64,000 nucleotides of DNA. It comes from Chenopodium formosanum. Lineage: Eukaryota > Streptophyta > Magnoliopsida > Caryophyllales > Amaranthaceae. Made by a program: the position numbers and the translations under genes. The stretch spans positions 33,311,501 through 33,375,500 of the forward strand of contig CM044865.1 of the NCBI GenBank assembly GCA_024500155.1, read 5' to 3'. Within the stretch, counting starts at the first letter, position 1. Every line of letters begins with the position of its first letter. The notes under the pieces are model-generated. The model saw only the letters and a program-made list of their open reading frames with translations. It did no database searches and was not told where the DNA came from. Positions 23,320 to 35,129 of this stretch are shown here, in pieces.

Positions 23320-23830
23320 AATTGATGAACAAAGCACTCACTACAGCCGGTCCTTATTGAGGCATAATGCAGCCCCACAACCGGGAAGGATAGATGAGAA
23401 AAGTAGCCCCTTCCACACATACAGCCGCCCTTGGTTAAAGAACAAAGCAGCCATGGCAGGCGGATTTAATTGAAGCAGGAACCATCCTCATACACGGGCT
23501 TAATCAAGGCAAGCAACAACCCCTACGACTGGGTTAGTTCATGAGCAAAGATGCCCCTGCCGCCGGACTGAATTGATGAGCAAAGCTGCCTTTGTAACCA
23601 GACTTATTTTGTGAACAAAGAAGCCCCTGCTCACCCAGGCGAACGCATCTAAATTGGCTTTAGAGCCGGTTGAGTGCAGCTGGGGTTGGTTGAGGCGAGA
23701 AGCAGCCCCTCATCCGGGCTTCATTAATGAACAATGATCAAGTGCCGTCTGCCGCTTTGATAATTTTATACTTACGGCAAGACTTCAGCCCATATAAAGA
23801 CGGATCTCATAAATTATTAAGAAGGCCGCT
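23320..23830. repeat. Degenerate CAGCCGG/GAACAAAGC array, left part
   Basis: Loose 35-45 base units combining ACAGCCGGGCTTAATTGA and GAACAAAGCAGCCCC. The same array type continues at 27870-29570, on the far side of the element V segment. Confidence 0.75.
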
Positions 23831-23884
23831 TGTAAATGGAAGATGAAAAATAATGCTAGCTTGTACATGCGGCTTTTCCATCCT

Positions 23885-26612
23885 TCATCTGAATACCAGC
23901 TGCTTGAATATAACTGTAGGCTCAGTGGAGTTGACCCAGGCTTCGAAGGAGGCAGGCTCTGGCTCGCCTTGCTCCCGCAAGTTCACCACGTACTCGGCGT
24001 AGCTGTGCGCCAGTGCCCAGACGCGGTAATCTGTTTCTGGGTACAAGGCAGCCCAGGCAATCTTCATACGGGCGTCGTTGTCATCATCACTTTCAGCAAC
24101 AAGGCGGTTTTGCTCCGCCTCCAGGGTTGCTGCAAAGTTTTTCTAAGCTTGAGCAGCATCCTTCTCCAACCTCTTAATCCTGGATTTTAGTTTGCCAAGG
24201 TCCGCCTGGGTCTTCTTGAGCGCCTCTTCAGCCTGTTTGGCGCTCTCGTCTGCTTTCTTCTGGGCCTCCTCCGCCCCCTTCTTGGCCGTCTCAGCATCCG
24301 TTACCCGCTGGTCGGCCGCCTTCAGATCTAGCTCTAGCTGCTGGATTTTAGACGCCTGTGTCATAAGTATTGCTTTAGTTTCAAGTTCATTTACGATAGT
24401 TGAGTGGAAAGCAATATTATCAGCGTCTATGGCAGACTTCTTGGCCCTTTTTACCTCTTCCCGTTTGCGGGAATAAGGACGTTTGAGCCCGTCCACCCAC
24501 AGCATGGCCTGCAAAAAAGCAGGCGGTATAAGAATTACAGGCGGGGTAATTACTTGGAAAAAATAACATGGAATTGACAGGTTTTTTACCTTAGCCAGAA
24601 GGGATAGAATGCGTTCAAGATTGAACGTCTCTATCCCAGGGATATTGTCCTTATCGCTCTTCCGGACGGTGTCCAGCATGGCCTTGGCGTGCTTCTGGAC
24701 GTCTGGCCAGCGGGGAGATTGAGTTTGATCTGCACCACAATCAATAAGTGATGAGTGCGAAACTAAGGCGGCACCTATTTGTATCCGGCTGTCTAAGGAT
24801 GACGTCTGTTGGGAGTGGGATTTCACCCGTAAAGGCCACCCCAGCTCAAGCGGGGATTCAAAAGGGTTCTTACCTTCAGAGCCGGCCAAGCGAGAAACGC
24901 TTGCAGGCGTGGTGAACCCCGCGGCTGCTGAGGGGTTGGCAAGATCTAGGCACAGGCTGCCGCCTACTTTCTCGAGTCGCCCCGCTATCCGCATCGTCTT
25001 AGCCCCGGCTGAGGCGCCAGGAGTTGGTGTGGAGGTGGACTTTTTTATTTTATTGAGAACGGCTGGGGCCTCCTCTCTAGTCCGTTTGAGATTCTTCTCA
25101 AATGATTTCCCAACTTCTCCCCCCTGTGAAAATAAGCAAGTAAAGGTTAGTATCTGGGCAAGACAGTTTATAAAATAAACTTAAGAAAGGGTCAGGCGCT
25201 CAATACCTTGGCCCTGACCTCAGCCGCAGCTTTCTCCGCAAGCTCTTTGCGGATGGTAGCAGAAGACCGCTGGGGAGTTTTCTCCGTCTGCAGCATGTTC
25301 AATGCTTCTTCTGCAAAAAGAAAGAAATTGGTCAACATCATAAATCAATGCCGATAGAAAAGTACTACAGACGGTATGAACTCAGGTGCTTATGTTGATT
25401 AAACATGTGCCCTAGCCCGCAGGCGGCTAAGAAACATTCATCCCTGAACCAGGCGCTCTTGGGAATCCAGTTCTTAGGAACTTTTATTGTTTCCCCGGTT
25501 GACAGAGTTGCGTATGTGAGGCCGAAAAAGTCTGCCTCAATTATTTTGTCAAAGTCTTCCTCTGGGATCCGGGGAAGAGCGCACTTCCTGCCTTACAAGT
25601 CAGGCTTCTTATTGTACAGACGGAATTCATAATTCTCCCGTCTGGTTGGGGCTGACATCAGGTAGAACCTGTGCTTCCAGCCATCGAACTTGGAGACCTT
25701 GTCCAAGGTCATCATATATTGCGGCTGTGTGGTTAGAGTATACCACGCTCTCCAGCCGCCTGGGCTCCTGCTGAGGTAATGCATGCTTGCAAAAGCCTCC
25801 CAGCCGGGGTTAAGCCCTTGGAACTCGCAGGCGGCAACATACCCCAGAATGTTGGTCCAGGAGTTGGGGGTAAGTTGCCAGAGCCCCAGGCCGTAGCCTC
25901 TCAAAATTGCCTTCACCTCCTGGTGAAGGGGGAAGCGAAGGCCGGCTTTGAACGCCGCCTCGTAACAGCCAAAAAAGATGTAAGCGTTCTGTTGATCATC
26001 CCCCCAGGCGAGGGTGCCAAGCTCAGGCGGCACCCGGATCTTATACCCGTCTCCTAGCGGGTGCATTTTCTTAAAATTCTCTAAGTTCTCCCCCATCTGG
26101 ATTCGGTCCTTGGAGGAGACGTGGATGCTGAAGGGATCGTCCTTCTCACTCCACTTTTTCCTTTCTTCCTCCTCGCTATCCGGAAGAGGGGGCAAGTCAT
26201 CGCTACTCTCAGAGGTAGAGGCGGAGCTGTCGCTCTCCGTCTCCCCCTCACTTTGGTCCATGGGGGCAGAGGCGGCATCGTCGCCGCCTTGGTCACATTC
26301 CTCTAAGAAAGAGTCAGCGGGGGTTGAGGGGGTGCGCGGAGGGGATCTCTCAAGAGCCGTCTGATCTCCCTGACCAGACGTGTCTCCCTCAGGCGTTTGG
26401 CCGCCTGAGCCTTCGCCTCTGTAATTTGGATGATTGGCCGTCTGCATTGTCCGAGCCATGGTGTCCTGCACAGACACATAACTGGTCGGAATCCATGGCA
26501 AAGGGTAGTCCCAACACCCCGAGCCGACACTCCCAGTCCTAGACTCAGCCGTCCTTGGTGACCGGCTGGACTCTAACCTAGGTTGTGCCGTGTGTGTTGG
26601 TGATGCATCCAT
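23885..26612 (-). pseudogene. Five-exon antisense gene of element V (Transposase_28-like, coiled coil)
   Basis: A spliced gene opposite in direction to LTR C. Predicted exons in minus sense: 26612-25382, 25310-25207, 25123-24874, 24729-24590, 24508-23885. All internal junctions have AG/GT borders and keep frame (phases 1, 0, 1, 0); the first donor is the least sure. Exon 1 begins with an acidic, Ser/Pro-rich stretch and then a region like the 'putative gypsy type transposon' family (LGLWQLTPNSWTNILGY, SRSPGGWRAWY). Exon 5 encodes a long Ala/Lys/Glu coiled coil (about 24420-24160) and a folded-looking tail (YPETDYRVWALAHSYAEYV). Two in-frame stops, TAA at 25593 and TAG at 24143, break it. The first exon matches that of element VI (SxVQDTMART). 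Such extra genes are known in plant gypsy elements; their job is not established. Confidence 0.8.
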
Positions 26613-26833
26613 TTATTGCAAGAAATATGTACAAGCGGTGAAAAAAGAAAAGAGCTGAGAGAGACAGAGACGGTACCTTTGGATTTTGTATCTGAAGAAA
26701 GGCAGGTCCGGCTGGGTTGCGGAAGAACAAAGTTTCTTGCTTGCGCTTGACTCAAACGGATGACTTCTGCTCTCTCAAAGTTTTTCTCTCTAGAAAATTT
26801 TTGTAAAACGTACAAAATTATGAGGGTAAGATG

Positions 26834-26845
26834 GCTATATATAGA
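26834..26845 (-). promoter_or_regulatory. TATA box of the antisense gene (element V)
   Basis: The minus strand reads CTATATATAGCC about 220 bases before the first ATG. A GTACCG donor-like site after CCAAAG (about 26681) suggests a leader intron, and element VI has AAAG followed by GTAACG at the matching place. CACGTG-type palindromes lie further upstream (26945-26966). Confidence 0.6.
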
Positions 26846-26944
26846 GGGTAAATACGGGGGCATTTCCGTAATTTACCTGGAAGGTGAACGGTTACTATGT
26901 AACGGTAAAATTACCGCCCACCGGAGAGTGACATGTGTCACAGA

Positions 26945-27085
26945 TGCCACGTGGCATGCCACGTCACATCTGTGAGGGGCAAATGTTTAGGGTATTTTTA
27001 CCCTGCCACGTGGCCCAATCAGAGGGTGACACGTGTCAGCCTCAAATTGGTCAAAAATGGACCAATCCCTGCTTGACACGTGTCA
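26945..27085. promoter_or_regulatory. CACGTG palindrome cluster shared by antisense promoter and LTR C
   Basis: GCCACGTGGC at about 26948 and GACATGTGTC at about 26930 lie on the antisense-gene side of the LTR border. GCCACGTGGC at about 27005 and GACACGTGTC at about 27027 and 27075 lie in the LTR U3. CACGTG is the plant G-box core bound by bZIP and bHLH factors. The sequence shows palindromes on both sides of the border; binding is inferred. Confidence 0.65.
26971..26983 (+). other. Polypurine tract of element V
   Basis: TGTGAGGGGCAAA directly before LTR C. The complement of the same sequence stands beside LTR D of element VI (63388-63400). Confidence 0.75.
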
Positions 27086-27475
27086 TTCCAGAGATAAAGG
27101 GGAAAAGGCAGCCTTCACGCCCAAATCCCGAGAACGCCGGAATACGGCGCAGCCCACCAATGATTAGGGTACAATGACCTAATCATGGGCAATTCCCAAT
27201 GACCCTATAAATAGGGTCATTGTCCCTCATTTCGAGGGCACGTTTTACCATTTTATTACACCTGCTTTCTCTTACATCAGAGAAACACCTAAGCTTGGAA
27301 TCCGAGCAGATTCCCACCTAAATTTCCGTACCCTTTATTCCTTTTCAAGTTACTAACTTGATCATTGGAGGCGGAGCACCACCCAACAGGTGTCTCCGTT
27401 TGTTTTGCAGGTACAGCTCATCCCGGATCAGTCTTCGTGTTGTAACTCTCCCGAGGGACAAAAACACCCAAAACA
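26984..27475 (+). repeat. LTR C, 3' LTR of element V
   Basis: 492 bases, TGTTTAGGGTATTTTTACCC to CACCCAAAACA, plus oriented. TATA box CTATAAATAG at 27205-27214 sits in the near-palindrome GACCCTATAAATAGGGTC. The end aligns with the ends of the element IV and VI LTRs (GGAGGCGG, TTTTGCAGGTAC, CCCGAGGGAC). No matching 5' LTR was found, so V is either a truncated copy or part of a recombinant element IV. Confidence 0.85.
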
Positions 27476-27602
27476 ACAAGTTTGCTGTCAAAGTGTCGTA
27501 TGGCTAGTAATCTAATAACTTGGTACACATGCATTGTGTATACTTAAGTGTTGCATGCTTTTATTTTTCCACCAAATGACCATGCAGTTAGGCGGCTTTC
27601 CC

Positions 27603-27648
<46 letters not shown>

Positions 27649-27869
27649 AATACAGTAGTAATCATAATAATGATTTCTAATTTTGCATGGTAGTTCAACT
27701 ATCTTCACGCAAAGGAGCTGTGGAGAAATGGTATTAGATACCATAATTAGCAACTCTCATTAGTGAGGTTCTTCAATGATGATACAATCGGTATTGAGGA
27801 CCGGCTCACTACCTTGCTCACCCTCAAATTTTTGAGTAAAAGTATGAACATAGAAAGCCCCTACATCCG
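27476..27869. other. Element IV interior between LTR C and repeat array
   Basis: AT-rich with a 40-base T run at 27605-27644. No gene or clear repeat otherwise. Confidence 0.6.
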
Positions 27870-29570
27870 ACTTTATTGACGAGGAAAGCTGCCCTACAGC
27901 CGGGGTATATTGGTGGGACAAGCTGCTCACACACAGCCGGATTTAACAAAGAACAAAGCACCCTTGCGGCTGGGCTTAAGTATAAACCAAGAAACCCACA
28001 ACCGCTTGGATTGAGGAACGAAGCAGCTGAATTACTTGCTTTGAAAACTTGATGAATAATAAGCCGCTTCGTGGAAGGCCATATTGAGGCTTTAACTTGT
28101 ATAAATATGCATAGGTGATGCATCCATAACAACAATTGCAGCCGGCATTGGAGTTGCTTTGAGCATATGCAATATCAGCCGGGGATGTTACAAGTTCGTT
28201 GTTGTAGTGGTGTCATGCGGCATTCACTATTTCATGGCGCTTCAATTTGGCTTTGTCGCCTATGCTAACTCACAAGTTTGGACGCAAGTTCTCAAAGGTT
28301 GGTCGGCTTTGGTATCCCAAGCAACTGATCTTGAAAAATGAGCTTGATCACTGACTATACAGACGACTCTTTATACCGTACGCATATTGCATAATAATGA
28401 TGCACAAAGCACCCGAATTTAATTGGTGAACCAGGTAGCCACGCAGCCAGTTTTGAAGATTAAAAAGCAGCCCCACAGCCGGGTTTGATGAAGAACAAAA
28501 CATCCCACAGCCGGGCTTTTTGAAGGACAAGGCAACCTCTAGAGCCAGACTTAAATTGAGGCACAAAGCAGCCCTTGCAATCGGCTTTTGTGATGAGCAA
28601 AGATGCCACTACAGCCGGGGTAAACTGGCAAGGGAAGCTACTCAAACAACCGGAATTGAGGTTGAACGAAGCATGGTTATAGTGGAGCACATACGGCTGC
28701 TATTGCTTGGTATATATATATATATATAATGATTGCAATTTACCTGCCTTTGCAAGCTCACATGACAGCCGTTTTTGAGGTTGTTCAAAGCAACCCCCAT
28801 AGTCGGGTTTAATTGAGTACAACCCAGGCGGGATGGAGTAAGTGAGAGCTCAAAGAGCCAATGCTGCAGCCGAAGAACAAAGCATCCCTACGGCTGGGCT
28901 TGAGTATGAACCAAGCAGCCCCGCAGCCGGATTAATTTCCGAGCAATGACGCTTCTTTCCGCCTGCATTGCAACTGTGTGGAGCTGACTATGACTATGGC
29001 CGGCTGTATGCACTCTTGATTAAATGATGATGCTTAGCCGGCACAAAATCCGTCTGCATATGCTAACACAAGAACCGCTTGTGTATGCTAACACAAGAAA
29101 AGGCTTGGCCGCTTGTGTATACGAACACAAGAAAGAAGCTTGGCCACTTGAAAAGCATGTTACCGAACTTGCATGTTATATCTTTATTAGGCTTGGTTGT
29201 CGTTTGGGTGTCAACATGCGTGTACATGCCGGCTGTGTGCTTCAATTGAGAATAATACAGGAGGTAGCAATATATAGACGACATTTTTCACACACCCTTT
29301 TGCCGCTTGTATTGGAGTCAGCTTGGGCCGTTTAACTCATGCTTTCTTGTTTGGAACAAAACAGCCATTACAACCTGTATTGAGGTGGAACAACTTAACT
29401 ATGGCAGCCGGCTTTGTTAAGGCTGAAAACCGCCCCTACAGCCGGCTTAATTGCTGAATATAGCAGCCTCTTCAGCCGGAGTTAGTTGAGGCACAAAGCA
29501 GCCCCACAACCGGGCTTAATAGAGGCAGACAACAGCCCCTACGACTGGTAGGTGCGGTTGCTCTCCCAAG
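27870..29570. repeat. Degenerate CAGCCGG/GAACAAAGC array, right part
   Basis: Loose 35-45 base units with ACAGCCGGG, GAACAAAGCA and CTTAATTGAGG at irregular spacing through about 1.7 kb, broken by unrelated stretches (28130-28390, 28960-29340). It is the same type as 23320-23830. A TA microsatellite lies at about 28711-28728. Short open frames here follow the repeats. Confidence 0.7.
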
Positions 29571-30480
29571 GGGAGCTAGCTTGTGAAATACATGGTCATT
29601 CGGGCATCGTTTGCCGGCTGACATCATTGATGATGGTGACCGGATGCCACCATTGATTATGGACATGCCGACTGATTTGTTTGGCAAAAATTTGCCAAGC
29701 CGCTTGATGGTGCCGCCTGAGTCATTGCTAACATTGAGCTCACAAATTCCCTCAAATGGAGAAATGTCGCTTATGTTAATAGGGAGAAGTTTTTTAATGA
29801 AATAATAGAATAGCTTGATATATAGTGTCGGCTGTCCTAATACAAGCAAGGCAGCCGCTTAATTGAACAATGTAAAATGATGGAATCTCTCACTCCACTA
29901 GTTAATGAGCTAGTGAACTTTTGTGAATAAAATTAATGAACAGGCTAGCTATCAAAAACTTGGAAGTATGGAAGTGAATGTCACTTGCTGCATGCATGTA
30001 CCCCACTAATAACAAGAGTTTACTCTTAAAAATTTATTATATTATATTATGTATAATACAATTAGTAACATTCATATACATATATATTTGTTAATATATA
30101 TGATGCTGATAGTATCAAACTATCAACCATGAATAGCATGCGGCCATGATGTTGATAGTATCAAACTATCAATCATAAATAGCATGAGGGCCGGCTCATT
30201 AAATGAGTCGGATTAAAATATTGGAGTTGGCCAATTTAGCCGTCTCTCCCTTAATAAAATTAAGATTAAACGGCATTGCCCTTTAACCTTCAAATATGCA
30301 TGACTTAGCCTAACAGGCCTTTTTGGCCGCCTAACTCACGACATTCAGCCTCATGACGCCTGCTGGACTTAACATCCGGCCTCATGACGCCAGCTGCCTC
30401 CCAAAGGAGGCTCCTCTCTTGAGTTGGTGACCCACAACCGTTGTGCCATTACACATGTGTCTCCCTCAGACGGCTCCAAA
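29571..30480 (-). other. Leader side of element IV
   Basis: Non-coding. The interval includes a short direct repeat with GATAGTATCAAACTATCAA (about 30106 and 30152). The last 20 bases beside the right LTR would hold the primer binding site; on the minus strand they begin TTTGGAGCCGTCTGAGGGAG, which I could not match with confidence to a tRNA. Confidence 0.5.
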
Positions 30481-30967
30481 TGTTTTGGGGTTTTTTGTAC
30501 GTACCCAAATGGAGGGTGTGTACGTCCCTCGGGAGACAGATCTGTAATGCAACACTTGAATGACCCGATCACCTGCAAAACAACGGACCCCGGGGGGGCC
30601 GAAGGTCCGCCTCCAACGATCAAGTCAATGACCGAAATAATGTATTTTAGAGAGAGAAAGTAGAGAGAAGGGAGAGTAAATGTGGGGGGCATTGCCCTTG
30701 GAGAGAGAATTGGATCCCTTAAAATTGATGTAATGATTAGTATTTATAGAGCATTGGGATATGTGCCACTTAGGTTATTTAACCTAAGTAGATTGGCTTC
30801 CCACCGTTTTACGGTTTCTAGGGTTGTGGACTTAGAGCCCATTTTCACCCTTCTACCATTGAGTGACACGTGTCATGCTCTAATTGGCTCATTGAGCGCT
30901 GAGCTTGCGGACACGTGTCGAGGTGGCATTAGTCCACATATATAAGGGGTATTTTTACCCCCAAACA
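30481..30967 (-). repeat. 5' LTR of element IV
   Basis: 487 bases, the same length as the left LTR. TATA TCTATAAATA on the minus strand at 30741-30750; GACACGTGTC motifs at about 30866 and 30910. Confidence 0.95.
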
Positions 30968-30982
30968 GGTGTCTATAGTGAT

Positions 30983-31525
30983 GTTCGAGAGTCTCAAGTG
31001 TGTTTTTCTTGGAGTTTTCAAGTTAAAAGAGATGTCCCGTTTCTCCATTTGAAATCCAAGAGCAAAGGAATTCAAGAGCTTGTTCATCAAGGTTTCACTT
31101 TCATGCCGTATGGGCATAAAGGAGTACTGTCGAACCCACCAAGATTGCTCAAACTTATTGCCTATAGCATCATGGCTCATCTGGAGCTCACGAGGACAAG
31201 CTCAGCCGCCCAAAGGAGGTTTCCCTACTGTAGCTACTAGGGCGCGCGCGAGAGAGGAGCGGCTGCTCGTGACCCTGGAGCGGCCGCACCCCTCTCTTCT
31301 CCATGCTCCGGACCCTTTTTGTAGCAGTTGCGCATGCTAAAGAGGGACCGCGCTCTTTGAGGTCCTTTCTGGAACGTTTAACTAACTTCCTTATAGTTAG
31401 TTTTACTATAAAGAGGGGTCGCACATGCTAAAGAATTATAGAATAGATTTTGATTAGATTTTTAGAGAGATATACTCTTGATTTATGGTATTGTTCTTAG
31501 ATTCTAGAGAGAGAAGTTGGGTATT
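30983..31525 (+). repeat. Athila A0 LTR, piece 2
   Basis: Continues from 13427 after the T3 insertion. 30990-31200 aligns with the reversed right LTR of element VII (GAACCCACCAA, GGAGCTC). 31220-31330 is GC-rich (GGCGCGCGCGAGAG, GGAGCGGCCGC) and corresponds to the variable U3 segment of other LTRs. It ends at GTATT (31521-31525), the target site of element VII. Confidence 0.75.
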
Positions 31526-32664
31526 TGACGAGGGGTTGAAATAGGTCGTTGAAACTAATCCTCCATCAGTAAAAATAAATTTATAAACACTTAACCAACC
31601 TAAATACTATTATAGAGGAAAGTAAAGGGTCGAACCCAAAGGAACGGTAATGTTCAAGCTCTCTCAATAATGTTCCTAAGCTAGGTCGAAGACAAAGATA
31701 AAGAAAGTACACTAACAGCTAACAAACAAAGAAACCAAACGAATAAAGTACAATGAAATGTGATCAAAAAGAAATAATGAAAGTTGTAGCAATTCGGGAA
31801 CAAGATGTAAATCAATGGTTGCAAAGACTAATGGTAAGAGCAATCAATAGAGCTCGACAAGCTATCTCGTAGAGGTCTAACTAGCACCAACTACGAGAGA
31901 CTCTAACTAGGAACGTCAGAAATCAAAGTCAATCGACAATTGCAATTCCTAAATCAATGGTCCGCATCATTAGCAATTACAATGCAATCTAGCATAATTC
32001 TCAAGGCCTATCCAATTACACACATGAACAATTTTCATAAATCACTTTAATCTCAACAATTAATAAACATAATCCCTAAATTAAGCACAATCAATCATAC
32101 AAGTTTTACCCAATCCCAAGCCAAACAACTACCCTAACATCATAATCTAATCAATTAACAACTAAAGAAATCAAGAATCAAAAATATATGAAGACTAACT
32201 ACACTAATCAAGCATAAAACTTCAAAATCAATCCAAACAAACAAGAATATTAAACAAAGCAATAAAATGAGATAGAGTTAGAAATGGTCATTTATTATAG
32301 AGAAGATCTTCAACACAATTGTCACCATTGAATCTTAAATCACCCAATCACCATTGAAATTCCTCATTTTTTCTCTCTAAAAACTACTCTTAAACTAGCC
32401 CTAAATGTAGAGAATCTTCCAATTTTGAAATCATCACTATCGAGACCCGAACCTCGTATAATACCTACAACCACAAAAAGAGAACAAATTAAGGAGAAAA
32501 TACTAGAAAACCATCAAAATGCACAAAACCACAAAATAAGAGAGAAAAGTTAAAACAAAGAGCAAAAGCATAAAATCAAGCATTTATTAAGAAGGAAAGC
32601 TATGAAAAGAAGGTAAAAACAACCTAAATGCTCACTAAATGGGTGCCATTTATGACACCCATCA
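31526..32664 (-). repeat. 3' LTR of element VII (U3 deleted)
   Basis: 1139 bases. It aligns with both ends of the right LTR but lacks about 430 bases that the right LTR has at about 37570-37995, including the GC-rich variable segment. The next bases, AATACCCCAAGCTT, are the complement of the polypurine tract. Confidence 0.85.
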
Positions 32665-33760
32665 AATACCCCAAGCTTATATTTTGCTTGTCCTCAAGCA
32701 AAATAAAACCAAGTGAGAAATGATGGGCGTATTCAAACAAACTAAAGAACAAGAGATGAGACAAGAATATTCACCAACTCACTTTCGTATGAATCACGGT
32801 CAATTTTAGCAACAATTGACATGCCATTTAAACCTCTAGATTTCCCTAGAGGACGAGTAATGCTCTCGTAAGTGTTTCCTAAGAGATTAACCCTTAAATC
32901 TCACAAACCAAACAAACAAGGCAAAGTAAGAAAAAGAAATAAAAAAGAAAAGGAAAGAAAAATAATATTCATGAGTGGACTTTTTGCAAATGTAGAAGCA
33001 TAAATGTATGCAAGTCTTTCTAAACATGTAAGGGAGTGCACGTTCTAAGATATCTAAGGTTGATTGTAACATAGGATATGCTAAGCATAGAAAACTAATG
33101 ATACGTGGTTCACTTTCATCTCAAAGTGTTTTAGCACAATCTCCTAATTAGATTCAAATCTACTTTTAGTGAGCGTCTTTATAGTTCCTCAAAGGAACCG
33201 GAAAAAAGAAATAGATTTGAGGTTTCTCGACATCTTGACTTTGCATCCCCTCTCCTTAGGCTTTAACTCATAATGCCCTCCCCTGATATGTGACTCAACC
33301 ACTAGGTCAAAAGGGTTTTCCCAAAGGTTGTAACGTAAGGGAAAAAGGTTAAGGGTAGGCTTAAAATTTAGAATTTGGTGGTATACCTAAGTTGTGAAGC
33401 AAAGATTAGCCAAATCTCAACACCAAAACCAAGTAGTCACAAAACAAAAACAAACTAACTCCCCCAAGATTATACAAAGCTATAACTACAATCATATATA
33501 AAATAAGCGTAAGATGCTTCCCCCCAAGCTTGAATAAAGCATTGTCCTCAACGCTTAAAATAGGGAGAAACATTTACATTAAAATGTTTTTGAATTTTTT
33601 TTCATTTTTCACTTTTTCAATTTTTGCCAAAACACTTTTTTCATTTTTAACTTTATTCATTGTCCTCGCCTCTTTTAACTATGGACGGATTTTTCATTTT
33701 ATTCTCTTGCCATTATTAAGAAGATATACAAAACACAAGCTTGCTTACAAATAAGAACCA
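32665..33760 (-). other. 3' untranslated region and PPT of element VII
   Basis: Conserved with A0 10590-13212. Landmarks on the minus strand are AAGCTTGGGG near 33530, GGGAGGGCATTATGAGTTAA near 33270 and the PPT AAGCTTGGGGTATT at 32665-32678. Short frames are not conserved. That two elements with different coding content share this 1 kb block suggests it has a cis-acting role. Confidence 0.7.
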
Positions 33761-34976
33761 AATTTCAAACTTATATACCACAATCTCCAAAAGCATGACC
33801 ATTTGCTTCACAAAAACAAAAAATGGAACAAAAAGAAACAAAAGGCTCAAAGTTCTAAATATGTGGCTTGAAAATAAGGGAAAATGATCAAATGGTTAGC
33901 AAGAAGGCAAATGTAAACCCAATGAACTAAAAATAAAGAATACTATCCTAGAAAGGAAAACTACCACCCCGAAAAGATTCCTTTGTCCTTTTTAGATGGT
34001 TCGGTCTCGTGTTGGAGAATTATGAGTCAAGATTCAAGATTAGGTCCGCAATAGTCAAGGATCCATATCGCTCATGCAGGATATGTAGAAGGCTTGAAAA
34101 AAATGAAACCTCACATGGTTGTAGCAAAAACTCACTATAAGCTTCGAATTCACTAAAAGGGGGAAATTGCACATTTTCAAAACCAAATGAATCCAGCTTC
34201 AAGGTCTCAACTGTTCTAAACGACTAGCTTATCATACTCTATTCTAGAGTCAACCAAACATACTCTTAAACCGTGAACACTGTTACCATTTAAGAAGAAA
34301 AAAATTCAACTATACAAGTCCGAAAGTATTATTTTCAATTAAGGAAAGAACAAAACAAAACACAATGCAAATTTACCTTGAAAGAAACAAAAATCTTCTT
34401 GGAGTTTTTCAAGATATATAACATGGAAATGCATATACAAATGTGCATGGAATATATGAATCAACATCCCACCAAACATGATAGCATACCCTCCGTCAAG
34501 CTTGAATGAGACAATACACATAAATCATAAATCAAATAATTCATGGGAGGAGAAAAGAAAGAAATCAAATGAACAATACCAACACATGTCCAACAAATCA
34601 TCAACCATTAGAGAAAGAGCAAGGAAAGATATTACCAGACTTAGGTGGGTGTAAATACCCGCAAATGACCCAATTTAACCTTTCAAAGCTAAGTTCATTT
34701 AGAATTGAGTCTTGTTCTCCATATGCTAGCATTTGTGGAGTTTACTTCCTCGAGTCTTCATCCAAAGCAATGCACCATAGTATATCAATTCATGTACCTA
34801 GAAAAAGGCAAACAAACATTCCCATGAGATAAAATTGATTCTAAAAGAAAGAAAATGAAAGCAATAAAACACGGGTTACTTCCAAAGAAAGGCTTGCTTA
34901 ATGTCCAACCTTGTCCGCTCTTGTAAAATAGTATTGCAATGAACGCAAGAGCTTGTCAAATGCACTACTACACATT
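33761..34976 (-). other. Interior of element VII without clear gene
   Basis: A-rich sequence on the plus strand; several 60-90 codon frames, none with recognisable similarity. It may be the decayed downstream part of the open frame at 34977-36272. Confidence 0.5.
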
Positions 34977-35098
34977 TCATAAGATAGAATCTAGGTAGGC
35001 AAATGACAGAAGGAGTACGTGCAACAAGGATAGTGCACGCAAATGAGGAGAGAGATGCCAAGAAAAAGAAGAAGAATTAAAAAAAAAAATCAACAAAA

Positions 35099-35129
<31 letters not shown>

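Larger units (their letters stand above)
21397..30967 (-). mobile_element. LTR retrotransposon IV, composite, non-autonomous
   Basis: 9571 bases between perfect GGTGT duplications (21392-21396 and 30968-30972), with two 487-base LTRs. Orientation is minus: the TATA boxes read on the minus strand and the PPT complement lies beside the left LTR. No gag or pol of its own is recognisable. The interior has three tandem-repeat zones and, in the middle, the 3' end of a plus-strand relative (element V: antisense gene, PPT, LTR). The LTRs differ at roughly 28 sites by eye, about 94% identity, so insertion is fairly old but younger than T3. Confidence 0.85.
13428..30977 (-). mobile_element. Gag-only Tat-type retrotransposon T3
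   Basis: A complete insertion bounded by GTGAT duplications (13423-13427 and 30978-30982). In minus sense: 5' LTR (30977-30968 and 21396 to about 20024, split by element IV), leader with a GC-rich motif cluster, intact gag, non-coding spacer, tandem arrays, PPT and 3' LTR (14489-13428). No pol domain is present between gag and PPT. Like T2 it is a gag-only derivative that would need enzymes from another Tat element. Without element IV it is about 8 kb long. Confidence 0.85.

Noticed and set aside
26014..26542. Plus-strand frames up to 116 codons opposite the element V gene
   Set aside because: Shadows of the GC-rich exon 1 on the minus strand.
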